This document shows, piece by piece, positions 18,869 through 27,587 of a stretch of DNA of 64,000 nt (the first letter of the stretch is position 1; every line of letters begins with the position of its first letter). Source of the stretch: a candidate division CSSED10-310 bacterium (lineage in GTDB: Bacteria > CSSED10-310 > JAFGJC01); assembly GCA_016927905.1 (NCBI GenBank), contig JAFGLW010000011.1:120022-184021 (forward strand), given 5' to 3'. The translations under genes were made by a program, and so were the position numbers. A model generated the notes under the pieces. The model was not told the origin of the DNA, did no database searches, and saw only the letters and a program-made list of their open reading frames with translations.

Positions 18869-20440
18869 ATGTCCAGAACCGGATGGACGGCATATTTATT
18901 CCTGATAATCATCATCGGCGCTGGATTCAGATTTGGAGCGATCGACCGGATGTCCATCTGGGGAGACGAAGCCTGCATGATCTATCTCTGCAGGACGGAT
19001 CCGGGAGATATTATTAAAGCGCTGGTTTCCGAAAACCGTCCGGATGTCGATGTAGCGCCGCCTTTGTATTTCCTGATCCTTCATCGGTGGATGAAACTGT
19101 TCGGGGATTCCGTGACCTCTTTCAGGGGTTTATCAGCGGTTTTCGGCATACTGAACATACTGGCAGGGGCATGGTTGGCAGCAATTCTTTTCGATCGCCG
19201 GACCGGCCTGATACTGGGTCTGCTCACCACCTTCAGTCCACTCCAGGTGTGGTACTCCCAGGAAGGACGCATGTATTCCATGGCCGCTTGTCTGGCGACC
19301 TCGACCCTGCTGCTGTTTGTGCTAGCCGCTGGAAACGACCGGAATCGTTGGTTATGGTTTCTGTTCTGTCTATCCGGTTGTGCATTGATTTACACGCAGT
19401 ACTACGGGATTCTGCTCATGGGTGCGATATTCGGATTGGCATTCATGGATGCCTTGAAGCGGCCGGTTTCCCGGCAGCGCCTGTTCAATGTCCTGGCTGC
19501 GGCACTGATATGTGCTGCAGCATTCCTGCCATGGCTGCCGGTTGTGTTCAAGGATTACGCCCATGCGGGAGTTCCGGGCGGGTTTCCCAGCTATTTCCAT
19601 CCCGTCAGAAGTCCTGCCTTCCTGCTTGCCAAACTCACGGTTTTCGGCAACCAAAACTATATTCTGGACCACCCGTGGCTTTATGCCGCCGGAATTCCCC
19701 TTTTCGCGTTCGCAGGTTTAAGCGGATTGCGGTTTTTCAGGGAATACGGCATCAGGCTCGGGCTGACCTGTTTCCTGATACCCTTCGGAATTATTTATAT
19801 CGGAGCGGTGGCGGGATTGCGGATTTACAAAAGTCACCCGTTCATCCTGTTTCAGGTTCCGCTTTTTCTGGTGATCGCATTCGGAATCCGAAGATTGGCA
19901 CCGATATTGAGATCGATACTGATCGTCATGATCATTGCCCTGAACACCTATGTTCTGATGACTTTGAACCTGGGCGGGGAATACGTGAAACCCAGGACAG
20001 AGGAGGCAATCGGGTGGATTGCCGAACGGGTCCGGGAAGGGGACAGGGTCGCCGTGATGCCGGCATTTCTTCCCAGTCCCATGCCCACTGTAGGCGATCT
20101 GCTGGCATTCCGATACTACGCAGAAGATCGGTTCCAGGTACTGTATCTCCACGGCGACAGTATCCGGGAGATTCTCCCCCGGCTCCATCCTTCCACACTG
20201 AAGGCATCAAGATTGTTCGTCGTCTATCAGGACAACCTGCATCTTCAATCCCATATTGAGAAATTCCGGGACTGGATGTCGAAGGATTACCGGATTGTCG
20301 AAGAGCATGCGCTGCCCAGCGGCATCCGGGATTTTTCAATGGGTGTCATCCTGTACGGCACCCGTGGGGAACAGGATCATGACAGGATCAGCCGCCCCAC
20401 GGCGGGCATTCACCGGGACCATGGAAAACATCCGGTATAA
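18869..20440 (+). CDS. GT-C membrane glycosyltransferase (GT39/ArnT-like)
   Basis: 523 residues with about 11 hydrophobic segments and a C-terminal soluble region. Early in the protein, after the first helix, IWGDEA supplies the acidic pair typical of the first loop of GT39/GT83-type enzymes that use polyprenyl-phosphate sugars. SPLQVWYSQEGRMY is a common loop signature of this group. It would move a sugar from a lipid-phosphate donor to a protein or lipid acceptor on the outer face of the inner membrane. The start ATG at 18869 is directly after the previous stop. The 3' end overlaps the GT9 gene. The acceptor is unknown. Confidence 0.85.
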   Translation: MSRTGWTAYLFLIIIIGAGFRFGAIDRMSIWGDEACMIYLCRTDPGDIIKALVSENRPDVDVAPPLYFLILHRWMKLFGDSVTSFRGLSAVFGILNILAGAWLAAILFDRRTGLILGLLTTFSPLQVWYSQEGRMYSMAACLATSTLLLFVLAAGNDRNRWLWFLFCLSGCALIYTQYYGILLMGAIFGLAFMDALKRPVSRQRLFNVLAAALICAAAFLPWLPVVFKDYAHAGVPGGFPSYFHPVRSPAFLLAKLTVFGNQNYILDHPWLYAAGIPLFAFAGLSGLRFFREYGIRLGLTCFLIPFGIIYIGAVAGLRIYKSHPFILFQVPLFLVIAFGIRRLAPILRSILIVMIIALNTYVLMTLNLGGEYVKPRTEEAIGWIAERVREGDRVAVMPAFLPSPMPTVGDLLAFRYYAEDRFQVLYLHGDSIREILPRLHPSTLKASRLFVVYQDNLHLQSHIEKFRDWMSKDYRIVEEHALPSGIRDFSMGVILYGTRGEQDHDRISRPTAGIHRDHGKHPV

Positions 20441-21572
20441 GATCATCAACCGGCGGAAACTGTTCTGGGTCAGAACGGCGGATCGTTTCCTGAATGCCGG
20501 TGATCGAACGGGATGGCTCGCATCCGGGATTCGGGACGATCTGAGGTCTGCCGCTTCCGGTATCGGCCGGATCCTGGCGATCCGGCTGGCTTATATCGGG
20601 GACGTGATCATGACCCTGCCCGTCATCCCGGCCTTGAAGAAGGTTTTCCCGAATGCGCGGATTGATTTTCTGACATCGAGCTTTGCTGCACCGCTGCTGG
20701 AAAACATTCCGGGTATCTACCGGGTGATCCCGTTCGATGCGCCCTGGTTTTACCTGCCCGGTGGAAAGACGGCACACCTGGTCAAGACTCTTCAAGCCGG
20801 CCGATACGATCTCGGTATCGATTTCCGCGGGGATATCCGGAACATCTGGCACTGCCTGTGGCGCCCCGGTATACCCAGACGCCTCAGTTATGTCTCGGGC
20901 GGCGGCGGCGCTTTCCTGACTCATCGGGTCTTCTGGGAGAATCTGGGACACAAAGTGGAATATCATTTCGATATACTGCGGAAATCCGGTTTCGATGTGC
21001 GGTCGAGTGATCCCGCACTGGTCTTGACGGATGCGGAAAGACGGCGTGCGCGGGAAATCCTCAACGGATATTTCCAGCCGGATGACAGACCGATAGCGGT
21101 TCACCCCGGTGCAAGGAAGCCTATGAAACAATGGGGATCGGAGCGGTTTGCAGAACTGGTGCGGAAACTGAGGGAGGAAGATCGGAAAGTGGTCCTGCTG
21201 GGCGGTTCGGGCGACGCCGAAACAGCGATGGCAGTCCGGCAGACGGGCGGTCCCGACGCCGATCTGACCGGTCTGCTGACCATCCGGGAGCTGACTGGCG
21301 TGCTGAGCTGGTGCAGCTGCCTGGTCTGTCACGACAGCGCGCCCATGCATATCGCCGCGGCGGTGGGTACGAAGGTAGTGGCATTGTTCGGACCCTCCCG
21401 GCCTGCGGAGACGGCACCTTGCGGACCGGGTCATCGCGTCATCGAAGGGGAATGCCGGTTTAAGGACAATTGCGATGAGCATATCTGCATCTCGCCTGCC
21501 GGACACACCTGCATGGCATCGATTTCGGTCGAACATGTGATCAATGGGGTCAAGTCTGCTCTTGGCTCTTAG
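20421..21572 (+). CDS. Glycosyltransferase family 9 (heptosyltransferase-like)
   Basis: About 383 residues. It has the GT9 N-terminal strand ILAIRLAYIGDVIMTLPVIPALKK, typical of LPS heptosyltransferases, then HPGARKPMKQWG and the C-terminal nucleotide-sugar site CHDSAPMHIAAAVGTKVVALFGPSRP. The family moves heptose or similar sugars onto LPS core or other surface glycans at the cytoplasmic face. The start is uncertain. The ATG at 20421 gives a natural N-terminus (FWVRTADRFL is seen in relatives) and a 20 bp overlap with the previous gene; an ATG at 20379 has a closer AGGA box. Several Cys near the C-terminus (CRFKDNCDEHICISPAGHTC) resemble those in other GT9 proteins. Confidence 0.9.
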   Translation: MENIRYKIINRRKLFWVRTADRFLNAGDRTGWLASGIRDDLRSAASGIGRILAIRLAYIGDVIMTLPVIPALKKVFPNARIDFLTSSFAAPLLENIPGIYRVIPFDAPWFYLPGGKTAHLVKTLQAGRYDLGIDFRGDIRNIWHCLWRPGIPRRLSYVSGGGGAFLTHRVFWENLGHKVEYHFDILRKSGFDVRSSDPALVLTDAERRRAREILNGYFQPDDRPIAVHPGARKPMKQWGSERFAELVRKLREEDRKVVLLGGSGDAETAMAVRQTGGPDADLTGLLTIRELTGVLSWCSCLVCHDSAPMHIAAAVGTKVVALFGPSRPAETAPCGPGHRVIEGECRFKDNCDEHICISPAGHTCMASISVEHVINGVKSALGS

Positions 21573-21586
21573 TTCAGGAAGCAGGG

Positions 21587-21826
21587 GTGCTATATGGGCA
21601 CCGAGAGGCGCTTCATCCGCACCTGGTTTGCCGGGTGCAGGTGATCCTGGAGTTTATGTCCAGGAATTTGCCCGAGCGGTCATGGTGTGAATTAAATCGG
21701 ATCAGAACGTTGGTGTTGGAGTGGATCTGCAGAAGGATTGGAAAGGCTAGCCGAGAAGAGTCGGTTCAGTTCATCGAGGGTCTTAACGAAATCATCGGCC
21801 ATAAACCAGTGGCTGGAGACGACTGA
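21587..21826 (+). CDS. Possible small hypothetical protein
   Basis: A 79-residue open frame starting at GTG 21587, with an AGGAAG box just upstream, 14 bp after the GT9 stop. The predicted product is mostly helical (for example LIGH-free segments such as CELNRIRTLVLEWICRRIG) and has no motif that I recognise. It fills most of the otherwise empty 335 bp between the GT9 gene and the next promoter. It may be real or chance; nothing besides position and amino-acid balance supports it. Confidence 0.3.
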   Translation: MLYGHREALHPHLVCRVQVILEFMSRNLPERSWCELNRIRTLVLEWICRRIGKASREESVQFIEGLNEIIGHKPVAGDD

Positions 21827-21857
21827 TTTAGGTTAAATGAATCCTGTCGCCGGGGAA

Positions 21858-21886
21858 CTGACTTTTGGATTCGGATAATTTATAAT
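21858..21886 (+). promoter_or_regulatory. Sigma-70-type promoter of the second glycan operon
   Basis: CTGACT (21858-21863), a 17 bp spacer, then a consensus TATAAT (21881-21886). The predicted transcription start is near 21893, just ahead of the GGGAGG ribosome binding site at 21895-21900 of the GT2 gene. Confidence 0.65.
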
Positions 21887-21907
21887 AGCCGGCCGGGAGG
21901 ATCGGCT

Positions 21908-22711
21908 ATTTCGGATAGAAAAGACAATCATATCGATCTTTCAATTGTCACAATCTCCACCAATGAGGGGATTGAGTTGCGGGAGTGTCTGGACTCTGTG
22001 GCTGGAGCGAAAGACGATTTGAATATCGAGCATTTCGTGGTTGACAATGCTTCGAACGACGACACGATTCAGGTGGCGGAAAATCGCGATGGCGTGATTG
22101 TCATTCGAAATATCGTCAAGGCAGGATTTGCATCCAACAACAACATTGCCCTGAAACAGACGCGGGGACGATATGTTCTCCTGCTCAATCCCGATACTGT
22201 TGTGGACAGGGATTCGCTTTCCGGCATGGTCCGGTACATGGACGACAATCCGGAAATCGGAGTATCATCCTGCAAACTGGTCAATCCGGATGGGAGCATC
22301 CAATATAATGCGCGGATGTTTCCCACGCCGCTGGCGGTCATCCTGAGGTGGGCCGGTTATGACCGGCTTTTTCCCAGATCCAAGCGGCTCACCCGTTATC
22401 TTATGAGCAATTGGGATCATGATTCGGAGCGGGATGTCGACTGGATTATGGGAGCTTTTATGATGGTCCGGCGGGAAGTGATCGATGAAATCGGGCTGCT
22501 GGACGAATCGTTCGATCCGCTCTATTACGAAGACATCGACTGGTGCCGGCGGATTAAAAAGGCCGGATGGCGGATCCGTTATGTCCCTTATGTCCGGGTG
22601 GTTCACAAGTATGACCGGGAGAGCGCCCGGTCGTTTTTCAATCGGATGACCTATGTGCACCTGAAAAACATACTGCGGTATTTCTGGAAACACAGGAGCA
22701 GCGGGAGGTGA
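21908..22711 (+). CDS. Glycosyltransferase family 2, probable ATT start codon
   Basis: 267 residues in the rhamnosyltransferase-like GT2 group. It has the opening strand DLSIVTIS, then VVDNASNDDT, the metal-binding region LLLNPDTVV, and a late FDPLYYEDIDWCRRIKKAGW segment with the acidic ED pair common in this group. It would build a surface glycan using a nucleotide sugar. No ATG, GTG or TTG opens the frame before the first catalytic strand: the first is a TTG at 21977, inside the fold. A GGGAGG box at 21895-21900 sits 7 bases before ATT 21908, which gives the natural N-terminus (Met)SDRKDNHIDLSIV. The end overlaps the next gene by GTGA. Confidence 0.85.
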   Translation: MSDRKDNHIDLSIVTISTNEGIELRECLDSVAGAKDDLNIEHFVVDNASNDDTIQVAENRDGVIVIRNIVKAGFASNNNIALKQTRGRYVLLLNPDTVVDRDSLSGMVRYMDDNPEIGVSSCKLVNPDGSIQYNARMFPTPLAVILRWAGYDRLFPRSKRLTRYLMSNWDHDSERDVDWIMGAFMMVRREVIDEIGLLDESFDPLYYEDIDWCRRIKKAGWRIRYVPYVRVVHKYDRESARSFFNRMTYVHLKNILRYFWKHRSSGR

Positions 22712-24171
22712 ACGTCGTCCTGGTCAACTCCCCCTGGATTCACGACAGGGAACGTTATTCCGTAAAGGCCGGGGCACGGTGGGCGCATGTCCGGTCCCGG
22801 CGCAAAACCATACCCTATTATCCGTTTCCGTTTGCCATGGCTTATGCAACGGCGCAGCTGCAGCGGAACGGGTACAGGGCCAGGCTGTTGGATGCGGTCG
22901 CTCTGGAGATGGACACCAGCCAGACGCTGGATGAGATCCACCGGTTTCAGCCCGGTCTGGTGGTTATCGAGACATCCACGCCGTCGGTGGCCATGGATCT
23001 GGAATTCGCCCGGCTCGTCCGGGGTCGGTTGGATTCAGAAATCGTGTATTCCGGGCCGCATGCAACGGCGCTTCCTGAAGAAGTATTGGAGGAAGGTCCC
23101 GGGATCGCCGTTCTGAGGGGGGAATACGACTTCACGCTTCTTGAACTTGCCGAAGCGCTTAAAAACCAGCGCTCTCTGAAGGACATCGAGGGGATATCCT
23201 GGCGGGACGGAGAAATGGTCCGGAACAATCCGGACCGTCCGCTGATCCAGGACCTGGATGCCCTGCCTTATCCGGTTCGGGACGAACTGCCCATGAACCG
23301 GTATACCGATCCGTCGTGCAAGTTATATCCGAATGTCAGCATCATCACCAGCCGGGGGTGCCCGTTCAAGTGTATTTTCTGCCTTGAATCGACTGTACTG
23401 TTTCATTCGCCGTCATTCCGGCGTCGTGATCCAGACAAGGTTGTGGACGAGATGGAGTTTGTCGTACAGAACTATGATGCCAGAGAAATATATTTCGATG
23501 ATTCCTCATTCACGGCTGATGTCAACCACGCCCGGGCAGTATCCCGGGCGATCATCGACCGAGGATTGAAAATCGCCTGGTCCTGCATGGCGGATGCACG
23601 GGTGGATTACGACACACTGAAAATGATGAGGCAATCAGGATGCACCGGTCTCAAATACGGAGTCGAAACCGCTGATCCGGACCTGATGAAAACCATCCGG
23701 AAAAAACTTGATCTGGAGCGGGTGAGACGATTCGCCGATGATTGCCGGAAACTGGGTCTTTACACCCATGGAACATTCATGTTCGGCCTGCCGGGTGAAA
23801 CCCGCAGGAGCATCGAGCGCACACTGGAATTTGCATTCAGTCTGAACTGCACAACCGCGCAGTTCTCGGTGGCTACGCCGTTTCCCGGAACGGAATTTTA
23901 TGAGATGGCCAAGCGGAACGGCTGGTTGATCACCGATGACTGGAGCATGTATGACGGAGGTGAGTCACCGGTAGTGTCGTATCCCGAATGCAGCCGGGAC
24001 GACATCATCGCCGGTCTGGAGAAAGCCAAAAAACGGAAAATTCTCAGAATGATACGGAACCCGGTTGTTCTCGCGAAGTACATCTGTAAATTATATAGAA
24101 TCGAAGGTTTCAGCGGTTTACTCCATGAACTGTCCGACAAGGCGGGTTATCTGGTTGAACGTCGGAAATGA
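22708..24171 (+). CDS. B12-binding-domain radical SAM protein in glycan operon
   Basis: 487 residues from a GTG that overlaps the GT2 stop (GTGA). The N-terminal half (about 1-180) is a B12-binding-like Rossmann domain. The radical SAM core follows, with CPFKCIFC (CxxxCxxC), IYFDDSSFT, YGVETADPDLMKTIRKK and FGLPGETRRSI, as in the COG1032 group. Members include methyltransferases, mutases and ring-forming enzymes acting on unactivated carbons, many using cobalamin. In this operon, between a GT2 and two SAM methyltransferases, a plausible role is modifying a sugar or lipid carrier of the surface glycan. Substrate cannot be read from sequence. The next gene starts 3 bp after the stop. Confidence 0.88.
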   Translation: MNVVLVNSPWIHDRERYSVKAGARWAHVRSRRKTIPYYPFPFAMAYATAQLQRNGYRARLLDAVALEMDTSQTLDEIHRFQPGLVVIETSTPSVAMDLEFARLVRGRLDSEIVYSGPHATALPEEVLEEGPGIAVLRGEYDFTLLELAEALKNQRSLKDIEGISWRDGEMVRNNPDRPLIQDLDALPYPVRDELPMNRYTDPSCKLYPNVSIITSRGCPFKCIFCLESTVLFHSPSFRRRDPDKVVDEMEFVVQNYDAREIYFDDSSFTADVNHARAVSRAIIDRGLKIAWSCMADARVDYDTLKMMRQSGCTGLKYGVETADPDLMKTIRKKLDLERVRRFADDCRKLGLYTHGTFMFGLPGETRRSIERTLEFAFSLNCTTAQFSVATPFPGTEFYEMAKRNGWLITDDWSMYDGGESPVVSYPECSRDDIIAGLEKAKKRKILRMIRNPVVLAKYICKLYRIEGFSGLLHELSDKAGYLVERRK

Positions 24172-24174
24172 GCA

Positions 24175-24900
24175 ATGAAATACAGCAGTGAAGTCAAACG
24201 GAAAGCTCTGGATGATCTGAAACGGTCGGGACCGGCTCTGACGCACCAGCGGATGGCCGAACTGACCGGAACCAACCGGAAGGTCCTCGATATGGGATGT
24301 GCGACGGGGTACGTTTCGAAGTTGATGAAAGACAACGGTTGTACCGTGGTCGGGATCGAGCTGGACGCGGAGGCAGTCGAGGAAGCTCGCTCCTTTTGCG
24401 ATTCTGTAATCTGTGGCGATGCCGGGGATCAAAACGTTCTGCGGCAGGCCGGTACCGGTTTCGATGCGGTCATCTGCGGAGATATACTGGAACATCTCCC
24501 CGACCCTGTTGCGGTTCTGGGTAATTTGAAAGAATGCCTGGTACCGGGTGGGTTCATTCTTGTCGCAATGCCAAATATCGCCTATTGGCACATGCGTTGG
24601 CATCTGTTGACTGGGAAATTTGAATATGGCGACACCGGTCTTCTGGACAGGACCCATCTGCGGTTCTTTACCTTCGATTCGTTTCAGAAACTCGCCCGCG
24701 AATCCGGATACGCCGTCACCGGGCATTGGATCAACGAATCCGGTTTTCCGGGAAGCCGGATCCTGGGGAAAATACCCGGTTTGCGAGGATTCACCCGTCA
24801 TCTATCTGGTTTCCTGGCGAACTGGAGACCCAATCTGTTCTCATATCATTCCATCTTCAGACTCGAACCGGATCGAAATCAGCCGGCAAACGGGCAGTGA
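24175..24900 (+). CDS. Class I SAM-dependent methyltransferase
   Basis: 241 residues with the Rossmann methyltransferase motifs: VLDMGCATGYVSKLM (motif I), VVGIELDAEAVEEA (motif II), FDAVICGDILEHLPDP (motif IV) and LVPGGFILVAMPNI (post-motif). It belongs to the Methyltransf_11/23 type that is common in O-antigen and capsule clusters. It probably methylates a sugar hydroxyl or a lipid head group; the exact acceptor is unknown. The start is an ATG 3 bp after the radical SAM gene, and one base separates its stop from the second methyltransferase gene. Confidence 0.88.
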   Translation: MKYSSEVKRKALDDLKRSGPALTHQRMAELTGTNRKVLDMGCATGYVSKLMKDNGCTVVGIELDAEAVEEARSFCDSVICGDAGDQNVLRQAGTGFDAVICGDILEHLPDPVAVLGNLKECLVPGGFILVAMPNIAYWHMRWHLLTGKFEYGDTGLLDRTHLRFFTFDSFQKLARESGYAVTGHWINESGFPGSRILGKIPGLRGFTRHLSGFLANWRPNLFSYHSIFRLEPDRNQPANGQ

Positions 24901-24901
24901 C

Positions 24902-25663
24902 ATGTGGATCCTAAGGAAAATCGTTCAATCCTGTCTACCCCGATTCTGGCGGGACCAGATCGATCTGGAAGCGCGGAGCATCCGGGAGCTGGTTGTGAGG
25001 GCTTCCGGAAGGATTACATCCGGGGAGCGGCTGCTGGATGCGGGTGCCGGTCAAGCGCCCTACAGGAAGTATTTCCGGCATACGAAATATACGGCGGTGG
25101 ATTTCGGCAAGGGGGAGCAGGCGTGGGATTACGGCAATCTGGACGCGGTGGCTCGTCTCGAATCGCTGCCATTTCCGGACTGCACATTCGACATGGTGCT
25201 GTCGACGCAGGTGCTGGAGCATGTCTGTGAACCCGGGCAAGTTATGGATGATCTGTTCCGGGTGCTCAAACCGGGAGGCCGGCTCTTTCTCTCGGCACCC
25301 CTGGGATTCGGTGAACATCAGCAGCCGCATGACTATTACCGGTTTACCCGGTATGCGCTTGCCCACCTGCTGGAGCAATCGGGATTTGAACTGAGATCGA
25401 TTGAACCCCGGGGGGGATTCTTCTGGTACATGGCGGTCATGTCCATGTGGTTTTATCTGTATTTCTTTCCGGCTGAACGACATGTTTTCTGGAAAATCGT
25501 TTTGTTTCCGCTGCAGATTATTGCCGCATTGTGGTTCGTATTCATCGGGCCGCCCCTGATTTCTCTGCTGGATTTTCTGGACAGGGAGAAAGCCATCACC
25601 CTGGGATTCGCAGTCGAAGCCCGGAAACCGGGGAATGATCCGGTAAAGAAGGATCTGCAATGA
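24902..25663 (+). CDS. Class I SAM-dependent methyltransferase with C-terminal membrane helices
   Basis: 253 residues from the ATG at 24902. Motif I is LLDAGAGQAPYRKYF, followed by YTAVDFG, FDMVLSTQVLEHV and LKPGGRLFLSAP, so it is a type 11 methyltransferase. After residue 175 there are hydrophobic segments (MSMWFYLYFFPAE and IVLFPLQIIAALWFVFIG) that likely anchor it to the membrane. This fits a lipid-linked glycan acceptor. The stop overlaps the next gene's ATG (ATGA). Differences from the preceding methyltransferase argue for a different target rather than a recent duplication. Confidence 0.87.
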   Translation: MWILRKIVQSCLPRFWRDQIDLEARSIRELVVRASGRITSGERLLDAGAGQAPYRKYFRHTKYTAVDFGKGEQAWDYGNLDAVARLESLPFPDCTFDMVLSTQVLEHVCEPGQVMDDLFRVLKPGGRLFLSAPLGFGEHQQPHDYYRFTRYALAHLLEQSGFELRSIEPRGGFFWYMAVMSMWFYLYFFPAERHVFWKIVLFPLQIIAALWFVFIGPPLISLLDFLDREKAITLGFAVEARKPGNDPVKKDLQ

Positions 25664-26733
25664 GTGAATCAGCGAATAATATTCAAGCCTTTTATGCCGG
25701 TATCCATGCCATGCCATGTACAAATCGATGCCAACATTGCTGGGCGGAAGGTGATCCGTGCCACGCACGCATGACTCCGGAGCGAGTTGGTTTCATCCTG
25801 GACAAACTGGCTGATTTGAAGTCGCTCGGTATGGATAGTTCGTTTATTTTCTATGATGAACCGACATATCATCCCCAATTTCTTGATTTTATGGAGAAGG
25901 CTTCCGGGCTGGGTTTGATCGGGGAACAGTTTTTTCTGGCCACAAACGGAAGCATACTGGCGCAAGCATCCGATGATACCTGGACCCGTCTGGGCGATAC
26001 AGGCTGCGCGTGTCTTCAGCTGACTTTCTATGGCCTGGAAAAAACCCATGATGTGTTTGCAGGCCGGAAAGGGGCTTTCCGGGACATCGTGAGAACCATC
26101 CACAGAGCGACCGAGCATGGATTGGAATGGTATGCCGGTGTCATTCTCCATCCCGACAACGTGCGGGAACTGCCGGTAACTCTGGATACGGTCAGGAGTT
26201 ACGACCCGGAAGGCAGAGCCCGGGTCGGTTGGTTCCCGTTCTTGTGGCAGGGACGCGGACGAGAAGCGAAGCGCATCCGGTTCGGGCAGTATGCCGCATT
26301 GCCGACCGGGTTGCGGGAAAAAGCCGGGATGTTCATGCAGGAGAAAGATGTGGTCGAGCGGATTCTTTCCAGTCCGGAGCTGGCCGATCAGCATCCAATG
26401 GCATCCGGTTGTTCGGCAGTGGTGTTTCATGTTGACGTGGAGCTGAATGTTTACTGGGGCGGATCATGCGACAGCGGCGGGATCGGGTGGGCGGTACCTG
26501 AAATAAAGCGGGAATTCTGTCTGGGCACATTGAATGAGGCGGGATTTCAACCGTTTTTACAAGCATACCGGATGAAAACCCCCCGCCCCCTGAAGCTTCT
26601 AAGCAGTGTTACATGGGGTGAACTGGCTTCCCGGTACGGAAATCGGCGGGGAGATGAGATTTACTTTCTTAGGGATCTGCCCGAGAACAAGTGGTTGGCG
26701 GCTTATCTGATAGAGAATTTAATGGGATCATGA
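25660..26733 (+). CDS. Radical SAM protein of unknown function in glycan operon
   Basis: 357 residues. The cluster motif is CTNRCQHC (CxxxCxxC) at about residues 20-27, very near the N-terminus. FIFYDEPTYH and LATNGSIL are in the places of the usual GGEP and TNG motifs; the Gly-Gly-Glu-Pro is replaced by YDEP. Near residue 250 onward, SGCSAVVFH and YWGGSCDSGG provide Cys residues, but no complete SPASM motif is seen. It may act on a sugar, peptide or lipid made by this operon. It has no B12 domain. Both ends overlap neighbours by ATGA, so it is surely co-translated with the methyltransferase and the UbiA-like gene. Confidence 0.82.
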   Translation: MSESANNIQAFYAGIHAMPCTNRCQHCWAEGDPCHARMTPERVGFILDKLADLKSLGMDSSFIFYDEPTYHPQFLDFMEKASGLGLIGEQFFLATNGSILAQASDDTWTRLGDTGCACLQLTFYGLEKTHDVFAGRKGAFRDIVRTIHRATEHGLEWYAGVILHPDNVRELPVTLDTVRSYDPEGRARVGWFPFLWQGRGREAKRIRFGQYAALPTGLREKAGMFMQEKDVVERILSSPELADQHPMASGCSAVVFHVDVELNVYWGGSCDSGGIGWAVPEIKREFCLGTLNEAGFQPFLQAYRMKTPRPLKLLSSVTWGELASRYGNRRGDEIYFLRDLPENKWLAAYLIENLMGS

Positions 26734-27581
26734 ACCTTTTTCCGATAACGACCCGGCATGCCATGCTACGACAGATTATTCAGAACTTCGTAGTGTTTGC
26801 CGGAATCCTGTTCGCGCATCGGTGGCATTCCTCGGTTTCCATCGGACGTTCGATTGCCGCATTTTTGATTCTGTCAGTCTGTTCCTGCCTGGTCATCCTG
26901 ATTGTATACCGGCTGCAGGAACAGGGGAATTCGGTTGGAACACCTTTTCTCCAGAGCCTCCATATTGTCGCAACAGCGGGTTTGATTATTCTGTTATCAG
27001 CGGTTTCCGCGTGGATTTCTCTCCGATTCGGTCTGACCATCGCCTCCTATGCCGCCATCGCCCTGATGCACGATCTTTTTTTTCACAGGCAGATCATACT
27101 GGACGTGATCATACTGGCGGTGGAGTTCAGTCTCAAGGCGGTTGCAGGAGTGGCGGTTCTGGAAAATGTAGAGTTGTCTCCCTGGCTGGCCGGATGTGCA
27201 TTCCTGCTGTCTTTGGTTGTCGCCCTGGGAAAGCGGAAGAATGAAATCCGGGTGATTGAGGGGACGGGTGAGAACAGCCGCGCCAGCTTGACCGGATATT
27301 CGGAGAAGCTCTTGAACGAGATGATGGCCGTTGTGACGTCATCCACCTTCCTGGCCTATACGCTGTACACCATTTCACCCCGCACCAAGGCTGTCTTCGG
27401 TCATACACATCTTCTGTATACGGCACCGTTTGTCCTGTACGGAATTCTCCGGTATCTGTTCATCGTGGACCAGAAAGATCTCACTGCCGGCAGCGAGATA
27501 GTGGTCTTGAAGGATAAACCGATGCTGTTCAATCTTCTGTTGTGGATTCTGTCGGTTACCGTGATCCTTCAGTTGTTCTGA
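26730..27581 (+). CDS. UbiA-family membrane protein, DPPR-synthase-like, Asp motif missing
   Basis: 283 residues, about eight hydrophobic helices. The start resembles decaprenyl-phosphate phosphoribosyltransferases (RQIIQNFVVFAGILFA), and ALGKRKNEI (about residues 165-173) matches the conserved GKRxxEL of that group. However, the first Asp-rich motif (NDxxDxxxD) expected at about residues 57-70 is absent: the segment reads VYRLQEQGN. That motif binds Mg-diphosphate, so catalysis may be lost or changed. It ends the glycan operon. It could be a membrane partner of the GT or radical SAM enzymes, or a transferase with unusual metal binding. The ATG at 26730 overlaps the previous stop. Confidence 0.72.
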   Translation: MNLFPITTRHAMLRQIIQNFVVFAGILFAHRWHSSVSIGRSIAAFLILSVCSCLVILIVYRLQEQGNSVGTPFLQSLHIVATAGLIILLSAVSAWISLRFGLTIASYAAIALMHDLFFHRQIILDVIILAVEFSLKAVAGVAVLENVELSPWLAGCAFLLSLVVALGKRKNEIRVIEGTGENSRASLTGYSEKLLNEMMAVVTSSTFLAYTLYTISPRTKAVFGHTHLLYTAPFVLYGILRYLFIVDQKDLTAGSEIVVLKDKPMLFNLLLWILSVTVILQLF

Positions 27582-27587
27582 TTCGGT

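Noticed and set aside
19087..20259. 390-codon plus-strand frame
   Set aside because: Second frame of the GT-C glycosyltransferase gene; no protein-like features.
20388..21536. 382-codon minus-strand frame
   Set aside because: Antisense to the GT9 gene with its clear signatures.
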